Source: Butyrivibrio proteoclasticus P6B7
Lineage (GTDB): Bacteria; Bacillota; Clostridia; Lachnospirales; Lachnospiraceae
Reading direction: 5' to 3'
Assembly (NCBI RefSeq): GCF_000622085.1
Contig: NZ_JHWL01000002.1
Coordinates: 277,179-341,178 of the forward strand
Length of the DNA stretch: 64,000 nucleotides
The notes under the pieces are model-generated. The model made no database searches, had not been told where the DNA came from, and worked only from the letters and a program-made list of their open reading frames with translations. Shown here piece after piece: positions 1-9,499 of the stretch (its first letter is position 1; each line of letters starts with the position of its first letter). Made by a program: the position numbers and the translations under genes.

Positions 1-43
1 TCGCTTCATCGAGAAAGACACTTAGATACTGGGAAACATCCAT
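1..43 (-). CDS. cheA: Chemotaxis histidine kinase CheA, N-terminal 14 residues only
   Basis: Only the first 14 codons are inside the window; they read MDVSQYLSVFLDEA, which matches the usual start of clostridial CheA, where an N-terminal Hpt domain begins. The ATG at 43 has a GGAGG ribosome site 10 nt upstream. CheA autophosphorylates on His and passes phosphate to CheY and CheB. Its place directly after cheB at the end of the fla/che operon supports the call, but the rest of the gene cannot be seen. Confidence 0.75.
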   Translation of the reverse strand, partial: MDVSQYLSVFLDEA

Positions 44-110
44 AACAATTTTACCTCCATTAAAATGATTGGTCACATGGTATACGAATAATCGCATACT
101 CATGTATTTA

Positions 111-138
111 TTATCGGTCATTTGAATGGAGGAATAAA
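111..138 (-). promoter_or_regulatory. Possible sigma28 promoter for cheA
   Basis: The 143-nt gap between cheB and cheA contains, on the minus strand, ACCGATAA (111-118), 7 of 8 bases of the flagellar sigma28 -10 element GCCGATAA. The -35 position, 16 nt upstream, reads TTTA rather than TAAA. The same 16-nt spacing occurs in the better candidate in front of fliK. It would give cheA and downstream genes a late-class promoter of their own. Nothing else was recognised in the gap. Confidence 0.35.
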
Positions 139-186
139 GAAACTAGAGATTAAAGAAAAATAAAAAAGTAATGAACTTGAAATCCC

Positions 187-1269
187 TCAATTCACGCCGA
201 CATTCATGATTATTTCCTGGGCTACATTCTCAAGCTTTACTACCTGATCAACAAGTCCAGCAGTTGCAACAGCTTTGGGCATTCCATAAACGGTACAGGT
301 ACTCTCCTCCTGCCCTATAACATGTACTTTTTTCTTAGACTTTAGATTCTTGATTCCCTCAGTGCCATCTGCGCCCATTCCCGTAAGAACGACACAACAA
401 ACTTCATCGTAATCACATTCCATTAAGGATTCATACATGAAGTTGGCGCAGGGCCTTACACCTTCTCTTGTGGGGCCGTCCACATAGTGAATAACGTTTC
501 GCGAACCGTTCTTTACTATGTGCATGTGCTTTCCCCCTCTGGAAATATAAACATTTCCAGGCTGTAACACATCCCCTTCGGCAGCTTCTTTAACATGTAT
601 CTCACTTAGTGAGTCAAGTCTTTCTGCAAGAGATGCTGTGAAGCCCTCTGGCATATGCTGCACAAGAACAACTGGTGTTTTTAAGTTTTTAGGAAGTTTT
701 GGGATGACTGATTGAAGAGCTCTTGGTCCTCCTGTTGAGCTGGCAATTGCAACTATTCTGTTGCCTGTAATCTTGCTGGCTGACTTGGAAACAAGTTCAA
801 CTACTTTTTGAGACTCCTTAATTGAGCTTCTGATTTCATCTTTAGTCTTGGTTATAGCTCCGATTGGAGCCTTTGAGTCGGCTACAGCTGCTAGAGTATC
901 AATAAATAGTTTGGTGAAACCATCACCTCTACAATCGGATGCTCGATCAGGTTTGTGGACAAAATCAAGAGCTCCCAGATCAAGACAATCCATCGTGACC
1001 TTGGCACCTTCTCTTGTGTCGGTGCTGGCCATCATTATCTTAGCCTTGATGTTCCTCTTCTGTAGCTCTCGTAACATCGTTATACCGTCCATTCTTGGCA
1101 TGTTAATATCAAGAACCACGGCATCATATGTGTTTTTACTTAAAAGATCGAGACCCTCAACTCCGTCTTTGGCCTTAGCAACCACTTGAAATCTTGAATC
1201 TGAATTAATAATATCACTTAAAACTGTTCTCATGAGTGCAGAGTCATCAATAATCAGAATTTTTTTCAT
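187..1269 (-). CDS. cheB: Chemotaxis response regulator protein-glutamate methylesterase CheB
   Basis: CheB removes methyl groups from (and deamidates) chemoreceptors during adaptation. The 360-aa protein has the full two-domain layout: an N-terminal receiver (acidic pocket D8-D9, phospho-acceptor D54 in VVLDINMPRMDG) and a C-terminal methylesterase domain from about residue 170. The catalytic triad is visible: S178 in the SSTGGP motif, H205 in VQHMP and D301 in GMGADG. It starts at ATG 1269, two bases after the stop of the PilZ gene, so the two are almost certainly co-translated. CheB commonly sits between flhG and cheA in Firmicute fla/che operons, as here. Confidence 0.97.
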   Translation of the reverse strand: MKKILIIDDSALMRTVLSDIINSDSRFQVVAKAKDGVEGLDLLSKNTYDAVVLDINMPRMDGITMLRELQKRNIKAKIMMASTDTREGAKVTMDCLDLGALDFVHKPDRASDCRGDGFTKLFIDTLAAVADSKAPIGAITKTKDEIRSSIKESQKVVELVSKSASKITGNRIVAIASSTGGPRALQSVIPKLPKNLKTPVVLVQHMPEGFTASLAERLDSLSEIHVKEAAEGDVLQPGNVYISRGGKHMHIVKNGSRNVIHYVDGPTREGVRPCANFMYESLMECDYDEVCCVVLTGMGADGTEGIKNLKSKKKVHVIGQEESTCTVYGMPKAVATAGLVDQVVKLENVAQEIIMNVGVN

Positions 1270-1271
1270 AA

Positions 1272-1994
1272 TTAAGTTTGCTTCTTTCTTATTTTTCGTT
1301 CTTCTTCGAAGATAAAATGGATGATATCTTCTCTAGAAGTCTCGTCAATATACACATACTGGATACGGTGTTCAAACAGTCCTGGCCTTGATTCCAGCTC
1401 TTGAACCTTAAGCACATTACATATCATTTCATACTCTTTATCGTTAACATCTCCCGGTAATTTGTATGCACAATATATAATGCTATCCTCTTCGTATCTA
1501 AAGTTAGCAACAAACCTTAGACCACCTCCGCTTATATCAACAACCACGCTCCTTTGAAGCGAGGTACCAGGATCAACCAGATATCGCCTGTTCATCTCAT
1601 AGGCTTCCAGCTCTTCCTTGGAGCACTTCCTGGACTTAAGCTCCAGAGCACAGCTGAATCTATAGTACTCACGCCTTTGAAGCTTTTGAAGCTCACTTGT
1701 AAGATCCAGCACCAGAATGTACATATTGTCACTTCGGTACCTGTCTACAATTCTTGAATAGCACTGAAACAGCCCCTTGGTGCTGTAAAAGCAAAGGCTG
1801 TACTCTCCATCCACAGGAAGCAGTACCAGCTTTCCCTTTTCAAAAGGCATCAGTACTTCGATCCTGTCATCGGATGTGACATCCATAACCTTAGACATAT
1901 AAATATGTCTTGTTCTGGCATCATCATCCATCCATATTTTACCAGTGGCCTTTAGTTCCACTCTATTGCCCGGTGAAATATAATCAGCAAGCAT
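1272..1994 (-). CDS. ycgR: YcgR-like PilZ-domain flagellar brake protein
   Basis: This is a 240-aa protein with an N-terminal YcgR/YpfA-type domain and a C-terminal PilZ domain. Both halves of the c-di-GMP-binding signature are present: RxxxR at R108-R112 (in QRREYYRF) and DxSxxG at D153-G158. Proteins of this family bind c-di-GMP and slow or stop the flagellar motor through MotA or the switch. Lying between flhG and cheB in the flagellar operon, it probably couples c-di-GMP (for example from the diguanylate cyclase at 34588-35739) to motility. It starts at ATG 1994 with GGAG 11 nt upstream. The exact partner is inference. Confidence 0.88.
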   Translation of the reverse strand: MLADYISPGNRVELKATGKIWMDDDARTRHIYMSKVMDVTSDDRIEVLMPFEKGKLVLLPVDGEYSLCFYSTKGLFQCYSRIVDRYRSDNMYILVLDLTSELQKLQRREYYRFSCALELKSRKCSKEELEAYEMNRRYLVDPGTSLQRSVVVDISGGGLRFVANFRYEEDSIIYCAYKLPGDVNDKEYEMICNVLKVQELESRPGLFEHRIQYVYIDETSREDIIHFIFEEERKIRKKQT

Positions 1995-2022
1995 ATGGTA
2001 ATCGTCTCCATTTCAAGGAATT

Positions 2023-2955
2023 TTACTGACTTTGCACATTAGTTACCTGGATAGCGCCTGTAGTATTCATACTACTAAGCTTTCGTCCCGTAATAATATG
2101 GGAAAAGAAAGCTGCCATGCCTCTTTGTTTAACCTCTGTAACCTCGCCCTTGTTCATAAGCTGGTTGGCGATGTTTTCAAAGGCCTTAACAGACTTGGCA
2201 TTTGGATATTGCAGTGATACAGGTGATTGCTGCATCACACTTCTAGCAAGCATCTGATCCTGAGGAATTGCTCCCATGTAAGTAAGTGGTAGTTTAAGAT
2301 ATCTGGCAACAACTGCATTGAGCTTATTGAAAAGCTGCTGACCCTCGTCATCAGATGAAACCCTGTTGGATATTACTTTGACCTTTGTATTATCCCTAGA
2401 AAACCTTGGGGTTTGATTAAGAGCCTTGAGAAGTGAGTAGGAATCTGTGATTGAAGTAGGCTCTGGAGTTGTTACCAAAAGAACTTCTCCTGAAGCCACC
2501 AAGAATTCCATAACTGCACTGGAAATTCCAGCTCCTGTATCTATTATTATTATATCAGCAATTGCGTCCAATTCGGCAAGATTTACGATAATATAAACCA
2601 AATAATCACGGCTTAGATTATACATGCCAGAAATGCCCGAACCACCGGAAATAAAGCCAACTCCCTCCGGTCCCCAGGTAATGATATCCTTGATATTCTT
2701 GCCCTGATAGATCAGATCGCAGAGATTGTGCTTTGGCACAGTACCAAACATAATCTCAATATTGGCCAGTCCAAAGTCAGCATCCAGGATAATAACTCTT
2801 TTCCCCATCTTCCTGAACTGAACTGCCAAATTGATAGCCACATTGCTCTTTCCAACGCCGCCCTTACCACTTGTAACTGTAATGATCCTTGCAAGCGGCC
2901 TCTGAGGCTTATTTGAGTTCTTTATAATATTTCTAAGTTGTGTCGCTTGATCCAT
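2023..2955 (-). CDS. flhG: Flagellar number regulator FlhG (MinD/FleN-type ATPase)
   Basis: This 310-aa P-loop ATPase of the MinD/ParA class has the deviant Walker A motif KGGVGKS at residues 31-37, followed by a strand ending ILDADFGLANIE. FlhG works with FlhF to set flagellar number and position, and in Bacillus it also acts on C-ring assembly through FliM/FliY. The residues before the P-loop include a Gln-rich start (DQATQLR) like the FlhF-activating N-terminal helix of FlhG. It lies directly downstream of flhF, as in other Firmicutes. Confidence 0.95.
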   Translation of the reverse strand: MDQATQLRNIIKNSNKPQRPLARIITVTSGKGGVGKSNVAINLAVQFRKMGKRVIILDADFGLANIEIMFGTVPKHNLCDLIYQGKNIKDIITWGPEGVGFISGGSGISGMYNLSRDYLVYIIVNLAELDAIADIIIIDTGAGISSAVMEFLVASGEVLLVTTPEPTSITDSYSLLKALNQTPRFSRDNTKVKVISNRVSSDDEGQQLFNKLNAVVARYLKLPLTYMGAIPQDQMLARSVMQQSPVSLQYPNAKSVKAFENIANQLMNKGEVTEVKQRGMAAFFSHIITGRKLSSMNTTGAIQVTNVQSQ

Positions 2956-2978
2956 AAATACACCCTGCTAAACAATAC

Positions 2979-4241
2979 TTAGCTCTTTCCACCCAAAAGA
3001 TTCTTAACGATGATCTGTGCATCAAAGATAGCGATATCATCTGGAACGTTCTGGCCATTAGTGATGTAAGCAATAGGTGCTCCAGTGTGCATCCTGATAT
3101 TGTACAGATTCCCCTTTGCTCCAGTCTCATCCATCTTGGTAAAGATGAGCTTGTAAGCAACCATCTCAGAATATGCATCGGATATCTCTATAAGATCCCT
3201 GTACTTGGTTGTTGCAGAAAGAACTAAGAAATTCTCGCACTCTACAACATCCTCCAGGACTCTTATAAAGCTCTCCACGTCCTGCTTAAGCTCTTCGTTG
3301 TGAAGAGAATGTCCCGCTGTATCAACCATGATGTAGTCGTAATCCTTGAAATCCTCAGCAGCCTGCTTCATCTCATCAACCGAATAGATAACCCTAAATG
3401 GAATCTCCAGAATTGATGCATATGTCCTTAGCTGCTCTGCTGCTGCGATTCTATAGGTATCAACGGTTAAAAGAGCTACCTTTTTCTTTTGAGTTACTGA
3501 AAGCTCAGATGCAAGCTTTGCTATGGTGGTAGTCTTTCCTACACCGGTGGGACCAATGAATATTTCAGCCTTTAAGCCGTTTTTATTTTCCTCAATTGGC
3601 TCTGACTTGCCAAATTTAAGGACCATCTTCTGATATACATTAGCCAGGGCAAAATCAAATGGCATTCCGGGCTTGGAGATCTTCTCAACCTCGTCAGTTA
3701 GCTGGTTAACGTATATCTCGTCTACTTCATTTTCAATAAGAGTATTGTATAGAAGCTTGATAAAAGACATTGTGTCTTCAGAAATCTCACTAGAAGGCGG
3801 ATTAGCTTCTCTTTCCGGAGCCTTCTCAGCCTTGTGGTCTATAGAAACGCCCTCATCCTTTTCTGAGAACTTAATGTTCTTTTCAAGAAGAGAACTTAGA
3901 TTATCAAGCTTTTCCTCGATGGCGGTACTTTCATCTATGATATCCTTAGGCCTTGAAGAAGGCTTTGGAGTCACAGTTGGCACCACATCCTTTTGACCTC
4001 CTGTTGTCAGAGGTGTGGAGGCAGAATCGAGGCTCTTTTTAGGCGTATAAACCCTCTGGGGCTTTTCGGTTTCTTCCTCTAAAGCCACAGTCACCTCAAT
4101 CTTTTGAGACTGGAAGAAGGATAAAAGACCTGTCTTTTTCATGGGTCTTACATTCATCACTACGATGTTGCCCCCCAGCTCCTTCTTAGCCTCATCAGTT
4201 GCTTCGCTTTCAGTTTTTCCAACATACTTTTTAATGATCAT
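2979..4241 (-). CDS. flhF: Flagellar biosynthesis SRP-like GTPase FlhF
   Basis: This 420-aa SRP-family GTPase has the FlhF layout: a basic, poorly conserved N-terminal B region (about 1-150, Pro/Ser/Lys-rich), an N domain and a G domain from about 225. The P-loop GPTGVGKT is at residues 230-237, followed by the conserved LLTVDTYRIAAAEQL and VDTAG motifs. FlhF places the export apparatus and flagellar base at the membrane. The ATG at 4241 follows the flhA stop (4243) by one base, so translation is coupled. Confidence 0.96.
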   Translation of the reverse strand: MIIKKYVGKTESEATDEAKKELGGNIVVMNVRPMKKTGLLSFFQSQKIEVTVALEEETEKPQRVYTPKKSLDSASTPLTTGGQKDVVPTVTPKPSSRPKDIIDESTAIEEKLDNLSSLLEKNIKFSEKDEGVSIDHKAEKAPEREANPPSSEISEDTMSFIKLLYNTLIENEVDEIYVNQLTDEVEKISKPGMPFDFALANVYQKMVLKFGKSEPIEENKNGLKAEIFIGPTGVGKTTTIAKLASELSVTQKKKVALLTVDTYRIAAAEQLRTYASILEIPFRVIYSVDEMKQAAEDFKDYDYIMVDTAGHSLHNEELKQDVESFIRVLEDVVECENFLVLSATTKYRDLIEISDAYSEMVAYKLIFTKMDETGAKGNLYNIRMHTGAPIAYITNGQNVPDDIAIFDAQIIVKNLLGGKS

Positions 4242-4242
4242 A

Positions 4243-6300
4243 TTATGCCGTCACCATCCCCACAGATTGTAATTCAACGCTAGGTTCTACTTCGTTATAG
4301 GAAATTACTATCAGATCTTTGTAATAATCCTGGGTCATTTTTTTAAAGTACATTCTGACAATTGGTGATGCCATGATAATTGCTTGTTGTCCAGCATCCT
4401 CAAGTTTTCTTATCTGCTCTCCTACAGCATTAAGAATTGATTTGGTTCTTGCAGGGTCAAGAGTTAAGTAAGCTCCTGTTTCTGTCTGCTTGATACTACT
4501 CATTATCTCCTGCTCAACCTTAGGATCCAGCGTTACAACACTTGTGGTCTCCCCTTGTGCAAAATACTTACTGGAAATTGCTCTCTTAAGACTCTGTCTT
4601 ACGTATTCCGTCAGGATATCAGGGTCATGAGTTGATGGAGCAAAATCCGCCAGAGTTTCAAATATAGTAACAAGATCTCGTATTGAAACTCCTTCGCTTA
4701 AAAGATTCTGCAAAACCTTTTCTATTTCGCCAAGACTCATAAGCTTAGGCACCAGTTCATCAACAAGGGCTGGATTGTTCTCTTTGAGGTTATCAATAAG
4801 ATTCTGTACATCCTGCCTCGTCATAAGCTCTGCTATGTGCTCTCTTATGATCTCTGTTAAGTGAGTTGCGATAATTGAAGGAGGATCAACTACGGTATAG
4901 CCAAGGCTTTCCGCTCGTTCCCTCTGTCCTTCTGTAATCCAAATAGCTGGCAGATGGAAGGAAGGCTCAAAGGTCGGGATACCGGTAATTTCATCCTCAA
5001 CATGTCCCGGATTCATGGCCATGTAATGGTCAAACAAGATTTCGCCATCACTCACCTGTATACCTTTAATTTTAATGATATATTGATTAGGATTCAACTG
5101 AATATTATCACGAAGTCGAATAATCGGAACCACCGTACCAAGCTCTAACGCCACCTGACGCCTAATCATTACTACTCGGTCAAGAAGATCGCCGCCCTGG
5201 TTAACATCCGCCAGAGGAATGATTCCGTAACCAAACTCAAGCTCAATAGGATCCACCTGTAATAAGCTCGTGACATTTTCAGGCTGCCTAATCTCCTCTG
5301 CCTGCTGTTCTTCTTCTGTAGCAACAGCTGTTTCTGTAGAAACCTCCTCAATAGTCTGGCTTGCAACTCTTCCAAGGAAGATAAAGCCTGCACCAAATAC
5401 GCAGTAAAGAACTGTAGGAAGTGGTGATAAAAGTCCCAGGCCTGCTACAACGCCGCCTACAAGGTACAAGGTCTTTGGCATTCCAAAGAGCTGTCCAATA
5501 AGGATATGTCCAAAATCCGCTTCCTTTGATCCTTTGGTAACCAGGATACCTGTTGACATTGAGATCATCAGGGAAGGAATAGAACTTACAAGTCCATCAC
5601 CCATGGTAAGGATTGAATAAGTGTTAATGGCTGTGTTAACATCCATGCCCTTTCTAAGCATACCCATTGCAATTCCACCAAAAAGGTTAACTGCTGTGAT
5701 AATAAGACCCGCTGTGGCATCTCCTTTTACGTACTTGGTAGCACCATCCATGGCTCCAAAGAAGCTTGCCTCTTCCTGAATCTTATCTCGTCTTGCCTTA
5801 GCTTCAGCATCTGTTATGGCACCGGTGTTAAGGTCCGCATCAATAGCCATCTGCTTACCAGGCATAGCGTCCAGTGTGAATCTTGCTGATACTTCAGCAA
5901 CACGCTCAGAACCTTTGTTGATGACCATGAGCTGTACGATAATAAGGATTACGTAAACAATTGCACCTACGATCAGGTCACCTCCACCAACGAAGGTACC
6001 AAATACTGTAATAACCTGACCTGCACTGCCCTCAGTTAAGATGAGTCTTGTGGATGATACGTTAAGGGCAATTCTGAATATTGTTGTGAACAACAGAATA
6101 GTTGGGAAGAATGACATTTCCAATACATCCGTTGCAAACATAGCCGTGAACATAATTACAAAGGACAGGGACATATCAAAGGCCAACAGGATATCCAGTA
6201 TCCAGTCTGCCAAAGGAATGATGAGCATTACGATAGCTGCTACGATATAAAGAGCTAAACCGTAATCATAAATTCTTTCAACAATTTTCTTTCTATCCAT
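4243..6300 (-). CDS. flhA: Flagellar type III export gate protein FlhA
   Basis: The 685-aa product has the length and layout of FlhA: about eight N-terminal membrane helices (residues about 15-320) with the conserved FHIPEP-type cytoplasmic loop (sequence around RFTLDAMPGKQMAIDADL), followed by a large cytoplasmic domain that forms the nonameric ring binding export chaperones and FliH/FliI. The ATG at 6300 has a strong AAGGGGG site six bases upstream. It lies between flhB and flhF, the usual order. Confidence 0.97.
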   Translation of the reverse strand: MDRKKIVERIYDYGLALYIVAAIVMLIIPLADWILDILLAFDMSLSFVIMFTAMFATDVLEMSFFPTILLFTTIFRIALNVSSTRLILTEGSAGQVITVFGTFVGGGDLIVGAIVYVILIIVQLMVINKGSERVAEVSARFTLDAMPGKQMAIDADLNTGAITDAEAKARRDKIQEEASFFGAMDGATKYVKGDATAGLIITAVNLFGGIAMGMLRKGMDVNTAINTYSILTMGDGLVSSIPSLMISMSTGILVTKGSKEADFGHILIGQLFGMPKTLYLVGGVVAGLGLLSPLPTVLYCVFGAGFIFLGRVASQTIEEVSTETAVATEEEQQAEEIRQPENVTSLLQVDPIELEFGYGIIPLADVNQGGDLLDRVVMIRRQVALELGTVVPIIRLRDNIQLNPNQYIIKIKGIQVSDGEILFDHYMAMNPGHVEDEITGIPTFEPSFHLPAIWITEGQRERAESLGYTVVDPPSIIATHLTEIIREHIAELMTRQDVQNLIDNLKENNPALVDELVPKLMSLGEIEKVLQNLLSEGVSIRDLVTIFETLADFAPSTHDPDILTEYVRQSLKRAISSKYFAQGETTSVVTLDPKVEQEIMSSIKQTETGAYLTLDPARTKSILNAVGEQIRKLEDAGQQAIIMASPIVRMYFKKMTQDYYKDLIVISYNEVEPSVELQSVGMVTA

Positions 6301-6339
6301 GATTGTCCCCCTTTCCTAAAGTATCGTGTTACCTATTAC

Positions 6340-7494
6340 TTATACTTTGCCCTGCAGGTGATATACATAGGCCAGAACTTCAGCAACAGCCTTGTATAAT
6401 TCTGGAGGAACCATTTCGCCAACTTCAACATTTGCATAGAGCATTCTGGCAAGAGGCTTGTTCTCTACTATTTCTACGCCATTTTCTCTGGCAACCTCTT
6501 TGATCTTCTGAGCCAGATAATCTTCGCCTTTTGCAACTACCACCGGAGCATCGTACTCTTCTGCATCGTACTTAATAGCAACTGCATAGTGAGTAGGGTT
6601 CGTGATAACCACATCTGCCTGTGGGAGCTGCTGCATCATACGACGCTGCGAAGCCTGCATCATACGCTTACGTTGCTGACCCTTAACTGCAGGATCTCCT
6701 TCAGAGTTCTTGTACTCATCCTTAACTTCCTGCTTGGTCATCATCATATCTTTTTTGAACTTACGTCTTTGATAGATGAGATCTATAAAGGCGATTATCA
6801 TGTAAGCTATGGCAATACGTAGGCCCAGCTGAATGATAAGGCTTCCCATAAGTCCAATGGCGGACTTAAGCGGGATATCATACAAAAGAAATATGGATTC
6901 CTTCCTGCCTTTGAAGAAGGAAATAATCACAACGCCCATAACAAGAAGCTTTAATATGGACTTTAAAAGATCAAATACCTTTCTGGCTGAAATGATCTTC
7001 TTAAAACCAGGAATAGGATTAATCTTACTGAGCTTAGGCATCAGGGGCTTACTTGTGGGTTTAAAGCCAACCTGAACGAAATTACAGATAAAGCAAACTA
7101 TAAATCCTACTGCAAAATAAGGAGCACACAGCAAAAACATAGTAAGTATGGCGTTTTTAAGTATGGACTCAATTGTTGCAATAGGTATAAAACCGTTGTA
7201 AGTTCTTGCCACTTCAGGAATACTTTCGTAGACCCTGTTAAAGACCCCCATAAAGTTCTGGCCCATATAGCCATAGGTGATCCATATGATGATGAAAAGA
7301 GCTAATAACGAAAAGGCCGTAGATATTTCCTGGCTCTTTGCAACCTGACCTTCTTTTCTTGCATCCGAAAGCTTTTTGGCGGTAGGCTCTTCGGTCTTTT
7401 CAGCACCGTTTGCATCCTCGGCAAAGAACTGCAGATTATATGGAATTAGTTCTTTTAACAAGCTATTATCAGCCGCTTTGCATACTGTAAACAA
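6340..7494 (-). CDS. flhB: Flagellar export specificity switch FlhB
   Basis: This 384-aa FlhB has four membrane helices (about residues 58-240) and the autocleavage motif NPTH at residues 299-302, which mediates the switch from rod/hook to filament export. The segment AEKTEEPTAKKLSDARKEGQ is typical of the N-terminus. No ATG precedes this segment in frame: the longest reading starts at TTG 7494, overlapping fliR by 26 nt, and other non-ATG starts nearby are possible. The true start is therefore uncertain by some 20 codons. Translational coupling to fliR is likely. Confidence 0.95.
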   Translation of the reverse strand: MFTVCKAADNSLLKELIPYNLQFFAEDANGAEKTEEPTAKKLSDARKEGQVAKSQEISTAFSLLALFIIIWITYGYMGQNFMGVFNRVYESIPEVARTYNGFIPIATIESILKNAILTMFLLCAPYFAVGFIVCFICNFVQVGFKPTSKPLMPKLSKINPIPGFKKIISARKVFDLLKSILKLLVMGVVIISFFKGRKESIFLLYDIPLKSAIGLMGSLIIQLGLRIAIAYMIIAFIDLIYQRRKFKKDMMMTKQEVKDEYKNSEGDPAVKGQQRKRMMQASQRRMMQQLPQADVVITNPTHYAVAIKYDAEEYDAPVVVAKGEDYLAQKIKEVARENGVEIVENKPLARMLYANVEVGEMVPPELYKAVAEVLAYVYHLQGKV

Positions 7495-8254
7495 AATCCT
7501 GCATCAGCTCCTTCATATTTATAAAAATAAAGTTAGTAGCGTCAGTAAGCATTGTTACTGTCATAAACATTATGCAAAGACCAATGATGATCTTGATCTG
7601 AATACCTACAGAGAACATGTTCATCTGTGGTGATACCTTAGCCAGAATTCCCAGGATTACGTTGGCGATAAAGGTGATTATGAATATCGGAAGGCAGATT
7701 CTGAATCCGATAACTATGTAATCTCTTAGGAAATTAACTGCTGCATTAAGCATTCTGTCTGGATGTATCGCAATACCGTTTAGCGGGATCAATGTAAAGG
7801 AATCCACCAAAGCCATCAGTATGAACTGATACATTCCGGTAATGATCAGCATCATTGTAAGAACCTGAGAATAAAGGGTTCCTGTAATTGTTACCTGCTC
7901 GTTAGTATTTGGGTCAAACAGATTGACCATGGATAGTCCAATCTGCATATCCGCTATGGTTCCGGCAAAGTTAGCAATCAGCTGACATAACTGAACGGAA
8001 TAACCTATCAGGAATCCAGCCACAACCTCTTTTAACACGATCACTGTATAACCGACGATGGTGTTATAATCCGGCGGGTAGAAAGGCACTGCCCCATACA
8101 AAAGAACTGTCAAAAGAAGCGAAAATCCAATTTTAAGCAGGTTCGGGCTCTGTCTTCCTCCAAAGAAGGGACATACAAATATAAAGGCTGTAACCCTTAC
8201 AAATATAAGGAGAAAAATCTCCAGATCCCCATAATCAAACGTGTAGTTCAGCAT
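7469..8254 (-). CDS. fliR: Flagellar export protein FliR
   Basis: The 261-aa, strongly hydrophobic protein with about six membrane helices matches FliR in length and motifs (RVTAFIFVCPFFGGRQSPNLLKIG near the start, ADMQIGLSMVN in the middle). FliR joins FliP and FliQ in the export gate. The start is ATG 8254 with AGGG just upstream; the 3' end overlaps flhB, and fliR and flhB are fused or coupled in several clostridia. Confidence 0.95.
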   Translation of the reverse strand: MLNYTFDYGDLEIFLLIFVRVTAFIFVCPFFGGRQSPNLLKIGFSLLLTVLLYGAVPFYPPDYNTIVGYTVIVLKEVVAGFLIGYSVQLCQLIANFAGTIADMQIGLSMVNLFDPNTNEQVTITGTLYSQVLTMMLIITGMYQFILMALVDSFTLIPLNGIAIHPDRMLNAAVNFLRDYIVIGFRICLPIFIITFIANVILGILAKVSPQMNMFSVGIQIKIIIGLCIMFMTVTMLTDATNFIFINMKELMQDFVYSMQSG

Positions 8255-8263
8255 AAGCTTTCC

Positions 8264-8536
8264 CTATCGGACGTACTGTGAGAAGTCCGACCAAAGACTT
8301 GTGATATAGCCTGAAAGTTCTGTAAGCATCCAGTTACCAATAAGCATGATCATAACGAACACACCGATAACCTTTGGAACAAAGGTTAGGGTCTGCTCCT
8401 GGATTGATGTAACGGTCTGGAAAATTGAAACCACAAGACCGATGATCATTGAAGTTAAAAGAACCGGCAAGGACATCTTGATTATCAAAAACAGAGCCTG
8501 ACTGATTATGATATTGATGTCAGAGATAGTAATCAT
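8264..8536 (-). CDS. fliQ: Flagellar export protein FliQ
   Basis: This 90-aa protein with two membrane helices has the FliQ length and the signature region around VVSIFQTVTSIQEQTLTFVPK. FliQ is one of the small subunits of the export gate. The ATG at 8536 follows AGGGGG by nine bases; the gene ends nine bases before fliR. Confidence 0.95.
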   Translation of the reverse strand: MITISDINIIISQALFLIIKMSLPVLLTSMIIGLVVSIFQTVTSIQEQTLTFVPKVIGVFVMIMLIGNWMLTELSGYITSLWSDFSQYVR

Positions 8537-8557
8537 TAACTCGTTCCCCCTTTCTAA

Positions 8558-9499
8558 CTAATAGAACGACTTAACAAGGTTACCAATAATTAGGCTCCAA
8601 CCATCTGCAAGAACGAAAAGAAGAATCTTAAACGGCATGGAAATGGTGGTAGGCGGCAGCATCATCATACCCATACTCATAAGTACCGAAGCTACTACCA
8701 TATCGATAACAATGAATGGAACATATATCAAAAAGCCAATAATAAAGGCTGTTCGAAGCTCACTAACAATAAAACTAGGGATCAATACAACATTTGGAAT
8801 ACTCTCAAGCTCCCCATCCCACTCAAGGCCGTCGATCTGCATAAAGAGAATAACGTCTTTAGTCTGGGTCTGGCCGTACATGAACTGCCTAAAGGGTTTC
8901 ATGGCAGCTGTAAAGAATTCGTCCTGATCCATCTGACCGTCTTCAAAAGGCACCACTGCCTCGTTGTAGGCTTCTGTCATGGTGGGCTGCATAATAAAGA
9001 GGGTCATAAACAAAGCAAGCCCAATCAACACCAGGTTTGGAGGTGATGTTTGGGTTCCTATGGCAACACGTGTGAAATGAAGCGCCACGATGATTCTGGT
9101 AAAAGAAGTCATCATTATAAGTAAAATTGGCGCAAGAGAAATAAGCGTAAGGGTTATGAGAATCCTTAGTGCTCCATTAAGACTGCCATTACCATTATCG
9201 TAAGTAACAGTCACAGTGTTGGCGATATTAAGCTCTTTAAGGTCATCGGGATCCTCCGAAGAACCAGGCGGATTGATGTTGGTCCTGTCATCCGTAGTTC
9301 CTGTAAGGTTGGAATCCGTATCCGTAGTTGGATCAGTTGGAGTATTATCCTCTACAACTGTGGCCGTAGCATGAGAAACAATAGGAATTGAAAAAGATAA
9401 AAAGAAAACAAGGAAAATAGAAAGGACAGCTCTTTTAGCGCCTCTTCTCATCTCCCTCTTTATGGACTTTTGTTTATCCCTTCCCCATAATAATTTCAT
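8558..9499 (-). CDS. fliP: Flagellar export protein FliP
   Basis: At 313 aa this FliP is longer than usual (about 220-250) because of a basic N-terminal stretch, a hydrophobic signal-like segment (about residues 24-46, ending SHATA) and a Thr/Asp-rich linker to about residue 88. The core carries the family motifs LTLISLAPILLIMMTSFTRI and GMMMLPPTTISMPFKILLFV. FliP is the main ring subunit of the export gate. Its ATG overlaps the fliO stop by one base (TAATG), a sign of coupling. Confidence 0.95.
   Translation of the reverse strand: MKLLWGRDKQKSIKREMRRGAKRAVLSIFLVFFLSFSIPIVSHATATVVEDNTPTDPTTDTDSNLTGTTDDRTNINPPGSSEDPDDLKELNIANTVTVTYDNGNGSLNGALRILITLTLISLAPILLIMMTSFTRIIVALHFTRVAIGTQTSPPNLVLIGLALFMTLFIMQPTMTEAYNEAVVPFEDGQMDQDEFFTAAMKPFRQFMYGQTQTKDVILFMQIDGLEWDGELESIPNVVLIPSFIVSELRTAFIIGFLIYVPFIVIDMVVASVLMSMGMMMLPPTTISMPFKILLFVLADGWSLIIGNLVKSFY

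Noticed and set aside
848..1189. Plus-strand 113-codon frame opposite cheB
   Set aside because: It is antisense to the receiver domain of CheB, which is fully conserved.
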